A DNA stretch of 64,000 nt, taken from contig NZ_JAPZSK010000002.1 of assembly GCF_027531815.1 (NCBI RefSeq), positions 434,001-498,000 on the forward strand, written 5' to 3'. This DNA comes from Gemmatimonas sp. GTDB lineage: Bacteria > Gemmatimonadota > Gemmatimonadetes > Gemmatimonadales > Gemmatimonadaceae. The notes under the pieces were generated by a model. It did not search any database and had not been told where the DNA came from. It saw only the letters and a program-made list of their open reading frames with translations. Made by a program: the position numbers and the translations under genes. Each line of letters begins with the position of its first letter. The first letter of the stretch is position 1. This document shows, piece after piece, positions 59,753-64,000 of the stretch.

Positions 59753-61075
59753 TCACTTGACCCCGAGCATGCCCAGCACCGCCAGCAGCACCCACTGCGG
59801 TCCCTTGTAGCCGTCGGTGCGGTCGTCGTACGACTCGTCGAGCGAGTGTGCGCCGCGTCCCACGCCGCCGCCGTCAAGCGTGACGGCCGGGATGCGCAGG
59901 TTCATCGGTACGTTGGCGTCGGTGCTCGAAATGGTGAGCGGCGCGTACACGTTCATGGTGCGCGCCGCGGCCAGCGACGCGCGCACGATGAACGACGTGT
60001 CGGGAGTGGTACCAGCGGGGCGCAGCCCCATGGTGTCGATCTGCAGTGTCAGCGCCGCCTTGCTCTGCGGCCAGCGCGCCTTTTCCTCCACCACCGCCTC
60101 GCGCAGCGCCTTCTGCAGGCGCCCATCGATCTCGGCCAGTGCCGCCGCCGTTTCGCTGCGCAGGTCGATCTCCATGATCGCTTCGAACGGAATGGAATTT
60201 ACCGACGTGCCGCCCGACACGATGCCCACGTTGAAGGTCACCTTGGGCGTCGTGGTTGCCTCCAGGTCCGCGATCTTGGCAATGGCGCGCCCCATGGCGT
60301 GCATGGGGTTGGGCATGCCAAAGGCCCCGTAGCTGTGTCCGCCCGGCCCCTTGTAATGCACGCGGTAGCGGTTGCTCCCCACGCCACCGTTGGTGACGCC
60401 AAAGCCCGTCCCGTCAATGGAGATGAACATGTTGATCGAGTCGCGCAGCGGACCGGCGAAGATGGCGCGCATGCCGCGCAGGTTGCCGGGGCCTTCTTCA
60501 CCGACGTTGCCCACCACCAGCAGGCGGCCGCTGAAGGGGATCTTCTGCGTGATCACCTGCTTCGTGACGGCAAGCACCACCGCCAGCCCGCGACAGTCGT
60601 CACCAATGCCCGGGGCAATCAGCTTGGTGCCTTCGCGCTTCACCCGCACATCGGTGCCTTCCGGGAACACGGTATCCAGATGACCTGCGAGCATGAGCGT
60701 TGGGCCGGGGCGCGCGCCCCGGATTTCACCGATCACGTTGCCTTCCTTGTCGATGCGCACGTTCTGCACACCGAGGTCGCGGAAGCGCTTGGCATACTCG
60801 GCGGCGCGTGCCTGCTCCTTGAATGGCGGGGCAGGGATCTGGCAGATCGACGCCTGCTGGTCGAGCGTCCACGCATTCTCGTTCTGCAGCGCCGAGAAGG
60901 CCGCCGTTACCGCAGGATGCTTGGCGAGGCGGTCCACGCTCGCTTCGAGCGGCGTGGGCTTGGCGGCGGCGGCTTTGGCTTGGGCCAGCAACGGGGCGGG
61001 CACCGCGGCGAGGAGGGAAACGCACAACGCCGGGAGCATGCCCCCGGCGTTGGTCGCGAAACGGGTGGGACGCAT
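59753..61075 (-). CDS. Exported M20-family metallopeptidase
   Basis: From ATG 61075 the 440-residue product has a signal peptide (GGMLPALCVSLLAAVPAPLL) and the M20 dizinc site: LAGHLDTVFPE (His132, Asp134), GIGDDCRGLA (Asp near 160) and VGNVGEEGPGN (catalytic Glu193/194), with the dimerisation/lid domain between. It resembles peptidase T or carboxypeptidase G2-like exported enzymes and should cleave peptides or N-acyl compounds in the periplasm. It precedes nothing on its strand and lies five bases from the first Rieske gene stop. Confidence 0.92.
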   Translation of the reverse strand: MRPTRFATNAGGMLPALCVSLLAAVPAPLLAQAKAAAAKPTPLEASVDRLAKHPAVTAAFSALQNENAWTLDQQASICQIPAPPFKEQARAAEYAKRFRDLGVQNVRIDKEGNVIGEIRGARPGPTLMLAGHLDTVFPEGTDVRVKREGTKLIAPGIGDDCRGLAVVLAVTKQVITQKIPFSGRLLVVGNVGEEGPGNLRGMRAIFAGPLRDSINMFISIDGTGFGVTNGGVGSNRYRVHYKGPGGHSYGAFGMPNPMHAMGRAIAKIADLEATTTPKVTFNVGIVSGGTSVNSIPFEAIMEIDLRSETAAALAEIDGRLQKALREAVVEEKARWPQSKAALTLQIDTMGLRPAGTTPDTSFIVRASLAAARTMNVYAPLTISSTDANVPMNLRIPAVTLDGGGVGRGAHSLDESYDDRTDGYKGPQWVLLAVLGMLGVK

Positions 61076-61080
61076 GGGGG

Positions 61081-61515
61081 TCAACTCGTGATCGTGATGG
61101 TGCCGGCGGTCGCGTTGGAGGTCACGGTGAACTCGACCAGGCCGGAGGTACGCTCCCCCCCGATCCACCCGCCGTTGGCATTGAACGTCGCGCCATGATT
61201 GGGACAACGGAAGCCCGTGGCGGTAATGCCGATGGTCGTGCCCTGATGCGGGCAGACCATGGAGAAGGCGCGGTAAGTGGCGGGACCGCTGCGCACCACG
61301 GCAATGGGCGTTCCCGTGGTGGTCACCCGGGCAATTCCCCCCACCGCGGCGAGAGCGGGGAAGCTGGCCAGCGTGACCGTGACGGAAGTGCCGCCCGGCG
61401 GTGGGGCCGTCGGATTGCTGTCCCCGCCGCCACAGGCGGCGAGGAACGCACCGACCGCCGCCAGGGTGCCGGTGGCCACGAAGTCACGACGAGAGCACGA
61501 ATTGCAGCCAGACAT
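61081..61515 (-). CDS. Rieske [2Fe-2S] protein with Tat-type lipoprotein signal
   Basis: The 144-residue protein begins MSGCNSCSRRDFVATGTLAA: an N-terminal C-x2-C, a twin-arginine motif and a lipobox-like LAACGGG. The Rieske ligands are Cys88/His90 (VCPHQG) and Cys104/His107 (CPNHG). Rieske domains pass single electrons; free-standing exported ones serve oxidases or dehydrogenases. ATG 61515. It lies in a four-gene cluster with another Rieske gene and two membrane-protein genes. Confidence 0.9.
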   Translation of the reverse strand: MSGCNSCSRRDFVATGTLAAVGAFLAACGGGDSNPTAPPPGGTSVTVTLASFPALAAVGGIARVTTTGTPIAVVRSGPATYRAFSMVCPHQGTTIGITATGFRCPNHGATFNANGGWIGGERTSGLVEFTVTSNATAGTITITS

Positions 61516-61535
61516 GCAGATCTCCGGGGTGTGAG

Positions 61536-62048
61536 TCAGAGCTTGATGGACGCGGCAGCCCAGCGCGCCGGATCGGTATCGCTTTCGAACGCCAGGTCGG
61601 GATCGACGGTGAGGGTATTGCCGTCCCGGGTGATCTGCAGCCGATCCATGTTGCGCGTGGCGCGGCCGCTCACGAAGGTGCCGTTGGGCTGATACTTGGA
61701 CTTGTGCCGGGGGCACTGAAAGCCTGCCCCCTTGGGCAAAACCTTGAGCGCGGTATTCTGGTGCGGGCAGGAGAGGGCGAAGGCAAAGACCTCGCCTCCC
61801 GCGCGGCAGAGGATTACTTCGTTGGTGCCGTCAATTGACACGCCGTCGGCCGCAGGGAGCGGATACTTCACCGGTCCACGCCCGCCGGGCCGCACCGCGA
61901 GCGCCTGCACCGTGCTCACCGGGCCGAACAGCGCCCAGCCGGCCATGGCAGCGCCGGTAGTGAGTGATTGGCGGAGGAAGGCCCGTCGTGCCGTGCAGCC
62001 GTCGCACGCCGATGCGCTGTTGTCGGGAGGCATGTTGGACATGTTCAA
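61536..62048 (-). CDS. Rieske [2Fe-2S] protein with Tat signal
   Basis: The 170-residue protein starts with SACDGCTARRAFLRQSLTTG, again a C-x2-C just before a twin-arginine signal, and has Rieske ligands Cys94/His96 (SCPHQN) and Cys112/His115 (CPRHKS). It is longer than its neighbour by an extended N-domain that includes VKYPLPAADGVSIDG. The two Rieske proteins are paralogues by plan but not close in sequence. It is followed 20 bases later by the shorter Rieske gene. Confidence 0.9.
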   Translation of the reverse strand: MNMSNMPPDNSASACDGCTARRAFLRQSLTTGAAMAGWALFGPVSTVQALAVRPGGRGPVKYPLPAADGVSIDGTNEVILCRAGGEVFAFALSCPHQNTALKVLPKGAGFQCPRHKSKYQPNGTFVSGRATRNMDRLQITRDGNTLTVDPDLAFESDTDPARWAAASIKL

Positions 62049-62049
62049 C

Positions 62050-62571
62050 TCAGATGTTGGCGACCAGCACCCCGAGCAGCACGATCACGATCCACGCGGC
62101 GAGGCTCACGTAGGCATGACGCCGCAGCAGGAGCCACGGCCCGGTAACCTCCGGGCCTGCGGTAGACATCTCGATCGTGTTGCGGGCGTTCGTGAGCACC
62201 TGCCGTTCCACCCGCTGCATGAGCGCACCGTTCAGCACGAGCAGCGCGATGGCGCCCATCTTCAGCCAGAATACCCGTGACGGCCAGAAAGTGCCTAGGT
62301 CGGCCGTGCACAGGGCCACGCCGCTCATGACGGTCAGGGCCAGCGCCATGATGACCACGCGGTGGGTGGCGTGCAGGTCGGCCGCCACCGCGAGATAGGC
62401 GTCGCTGCTTCCGGGCGTGGCCAGCACGACGCGCCGATCCGCCCCCACGGCAATGCCGCCGCCGATGAACAGGGCCACGACATGCACCGCGATGACGGCC
62501 GTGGGCAGCCAGCTGCTGGCCGCGTAGAAGTCGGCCCATGGTTGAAAGGCGGCCGTGAGGAGGTCCTGCAT
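62050..62571 (-). CDS. Four-helix integral membrane protein
   Basis: The 173-residue protein has four hydrophobic helices (TAVIAVHVVALFIGGGIAVG, VVIMALALTVMSGVALCTAD, VFWLKMGAIALLVLNGALM and AYVSLAAWIVIVLLGVLVAN). A His in the first helix (VHVV) and one before the second (THRVV) could be heme ligands, but this is speculative. No named family is assigned. It lies two bases upstream of the Rieske gene, and their close packing suggests a membrane partner. Confidence 0.7.
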   Translation of the reverse strand: MQDLLTAAFQPWADFYAASSWLPTAVIAVHVVALFIGGGIAVGADRRVVLATPGSSDAYLAVAADLHATHRVVIMALALTVMSGVALCTADLGTFWPSRVFWLKMGAIALLVLNGALMQRVERQVLTNARNTIEMSTAGPEVTGPWLLLRRHAYVSLAAWIVIVLLGVLVANI

Positions 62572-62602
62572 GGAGGCGGGGTGAGGGGGAAAGAAGGCGC
62601 GA

Positions 62603-63184
62603 TCAGTTGCCCACGAGCATCAGCAGCCAGCTCGCGGTCGATGCGCCCATCGAGCCAAGGGCCACGTTCCGGTGCAGACGGCGCTTCTCGCCGTTTTCTT
62701 CCGGCTCGTCGGCCAGGCTGCCCGCGTAGGCGAACCCGCCACTCGCCGCGAGGAACAGCACGCTGTGCACGATGCGCCGCGTGCGTCCGTTCGGATCCTT
62801 CCGCCCCTCCCAGAGGTTCCACGTGCCCGTGACCGCGTTCGCGCCGAACAGCAACGCCGTGCCCCCCGCCGCATACGGGTGGATGGTCTCCGCCCATGCC
62901 GGCGCGTCGGGGCCCTTCGAGAGCAGCTGGTCGCCCGATACGTACGACACGGCGAAGAGCGGCAGCATGGCCCAGCTGAGCGCGCGGTGAATGGTCACAC
63001 GGCGGGTATAGCCGTCGCTGTACGTTACCGCCTTGCGCGCCCGCCGCTTCACGGTGTCCTGCGGTGCCGAACTCACCAGCGCCACCGGTGAGACCACGGG
63101 GCCAAGCACGACGGCGCGCGGCACGCTGTCGGATGGCACGACCGCGAGCAGCGAAGCAGTCAGGAGCGCCGGGAGAAACGACAT
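62603..63184 (-). CDS. Exported/membrane protein of unknown function
   Basis: The 193-residue product has a signal peptide (LPALLTASLLAVVPSDSV) and two or three further hydrophobic stretches (ALSWAMLPLFAVSYVSGDQL, GGTALLFGANAVTGTWNLWE, VHSVLFLAASGGFAYAGSLA) with several His residues near membrane boundaries. It may be a membrane-bound cytochrome-b-like or other redox partner; no family is recognised. First gene of the Rieske cluster. Confidence 0.68.
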   Translation of the reverse strand: MSFLPALLTASLLAVVPSDSVPRAVVLGPVVSPVALVSSAPQDTVKRRARKAVTYSDGYTRRVTIHRALSWAMLPLFAVSYVSGDQLLSKGPDAPAWAETIHPYAAGGTALLFGANAVTGTWNLWEGRKDPNGRTRRIVHSVLFLAASGGFAYAGSLADEPEENGEKRRLHRNVALGSMGASTASWLLMLVGN

Positions 63185-63357
63185 GGGCAGCCTCGAAACG
63201 TTAGGGGGAGGGAGTCGGACTGAGCATCAATGTACCGCCAAGTGGCAATGCGCATGACCTCGCCATCGCGCATCAACACGCTGCATCCCGCCGACCCCAG
63301 GTGCCGCGAACGTTCCCGATGCCCCGTCGATCGCCGGGTTCATTACATTCGAACACG

Positions 63358-64000
63358 ATGCCCCCACGCTCATTGCCGTTGATCGCCCCCCGCGCCGTCG
63401 CCCGGAAGTCGGACGCGTCGGGCGTGGTGCGTCGGTGGCGGGCTCAAGTGATGTGCGTCACGATCGCGGTCGCCGTGCTGCTCTGTGCCCTGCCGCTCGG
63501 TTCCCCGTTGGCCGCGCAGCGTGCCGTCCGCTGCGGCGATGGCGAACGGGTGAAGGCTGTTGGCTTCGAGGGGAGCCCGGCCTTCGATGGGTTGGCCATG
63601 GCCGCCACAATCGTGACGCACCAACCCGGATTCGCCACCCGGGTGTTGCGCCTGGGCACCGCCCCGTGTCTCGATTCCCTCGAGGTCCGCCGCGACGCCC
63701 TGCGACTGGCCATCCTCCATCGGCAGGCGGGGTGGTTCCAGGCCTCGGTCTCCCCGGTCATCACACGCCGCCCCGATGGGGTGCGGGTACGCTTTGTGGT
63801 TACCCCGGGGCGCGAGGCGCTGCTCGATACCATTCGTGTGCAGGGCATGCCGCAGCCGCTCCCTGGACGGCGGCCCTACGATGCGCCCTTGCTGGCGTTG
63901 CAGGGGCAGCGATTCGACCGCACGCGCGTCGATACCACCGTGTCGAGCGTCGTGGCCCACCTGCGCGACGCCGGCTTCGCACGAGCCGGTATCCCCGCCA
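63358..64000 (+). CDS. BamA/TamA-type outer-membrane protein, N-terminal part with POTRA domains
   Basis: ATG 63358 opens a frame that runs off the right edge of the window without a stop, so the gene is truncated. The first 60 residues include a signal segment (VTIAVAVLLCALPLGSPLAA). Two POTRA-like units follow (about 62-140 and from 141: LEVRRDALRLAILHRQAGWF, VRVRFVVTPGREALLDTIRV), which is the plan of the Omp85 family (BamA, TamA) that inserts beta-barrel proteins. The barrel is outside the window, so the exact subfamily is unknown. Confidence 0.82.
   Translation, partial: MPPRSLPLIAPRAVARKSDASGVVRRWRAQVMCVTIAVAVLLCALPLGSPLAAQRAVRCGDGERVKAVGFEGSPAFDGLAMAATIVTHQPGFATRVLRLGTAPCLDSLEVRRDALRLAILHRQAGWFQASVSPVITRRPDGVRVRFVVTPGREALLDTIRVQGMPQPLPGRRPYDAPLLALQGQRFDRTRVDTTVSSVVAHLRDAGFARAGIPA

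Overview
The window looks like chromosomal DNA of a Gemmatimonas-like bacterium (Gemmatimonadota). This is inferred from high GC content, didermal envelope genes (LpxL-type acyltransferase, BamA/TamA-type POTRA protein, a SusC/SusD pair), a BlaI/M56 pair whose peptidase ends in TonB-plug-like segments, and a very long pyruvate:ferredoxin oxidoreductase. No database search was possible, so the taxonomic placement is an inference. Genes are dense, and many start-stop overlaps of the ATGA or GTGA type imply translational coupling.

Layout. 1-7.5 kb: tail of a LytTR regulator, an HSL-type hydrolase, a TPR/tail-anchored protein, a deoxyhypusine-synthase-like enzyme, a LysM protein and acetoacetyl-CoA ligase. 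7.9-13.6 kb: a tightly packed tyrosine-catabolism block (HPPD, homogentisate dioxygenase, class I aminotransferase), then a GHL10 lipoprotein and ApaG; the acetoacetate produced by this route could feed the upstream acetoacetyl-CoA ligase. 13.6-22.7 kb: an SDR gene ending in a 15-bp minisatellite, IF-1, a second TPR/tail-anchored protein, the YbbP/YbbA-type ABC system divergent from a TesA-like esterase, and EF-P with an unusual tip residue. 22.8-23.84 kb: a seven-tRNA cluster (His, Trp, Glu, Glu, Asp, Leu, Thr) with a recognisable promoter and terminator. 23.8-32.1 kb: FEN-like nuclease, MFS transporter, tRNA-Gly, a repeat-bounded GxxExxY nuclease-fold gene, and the long PFOR.

32.1-41.1 kb: two short ORFs, the M56/BlaI pair with two matching operator candidates, a sugar-isomerase-like Tat protein, MtgA, an LpxL-type acyltransferase, a CDF transporter, a PNPOx-like protein and PPK2. 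41.2-46.8 kb: tRNA-Pro, TspO, an amidohydrolase, an FMN-dependent hydroxyacid oxidase and an M20 peptidase. 47.0-50.8 kb: a minus-strand block encoding DUF4159, thioesterase, NqrB/RnfD-like, ApbE and an FMN-binding protein, which reads as an extracytoplasmic flavin electron-transfer module. 51.3-55.8 kb: SusC/SusD. 56-59.6 kb: a lone plug-like lipoprotein, a zinc-ribbon/SH3 protein, an Rrf2 regulator and GluQRS. 59.7-63.2 kb: an M20 peptidase and a four-gene Rieske/membrane-protein cluster. 63.36 kb to the end: a truncated BamA/TamA-type protein.

The most unusual features are the short tandem repeats at gene ends. One 12-bp unit occurs both in-frame, as the linker of the FMN-binding protein, and in non-coding DNA 5.4 kb away. 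The repeat-bounded GxxExxY gene, the flavin module and the twin-Rieske cluster are the best candidates for little-described systems.
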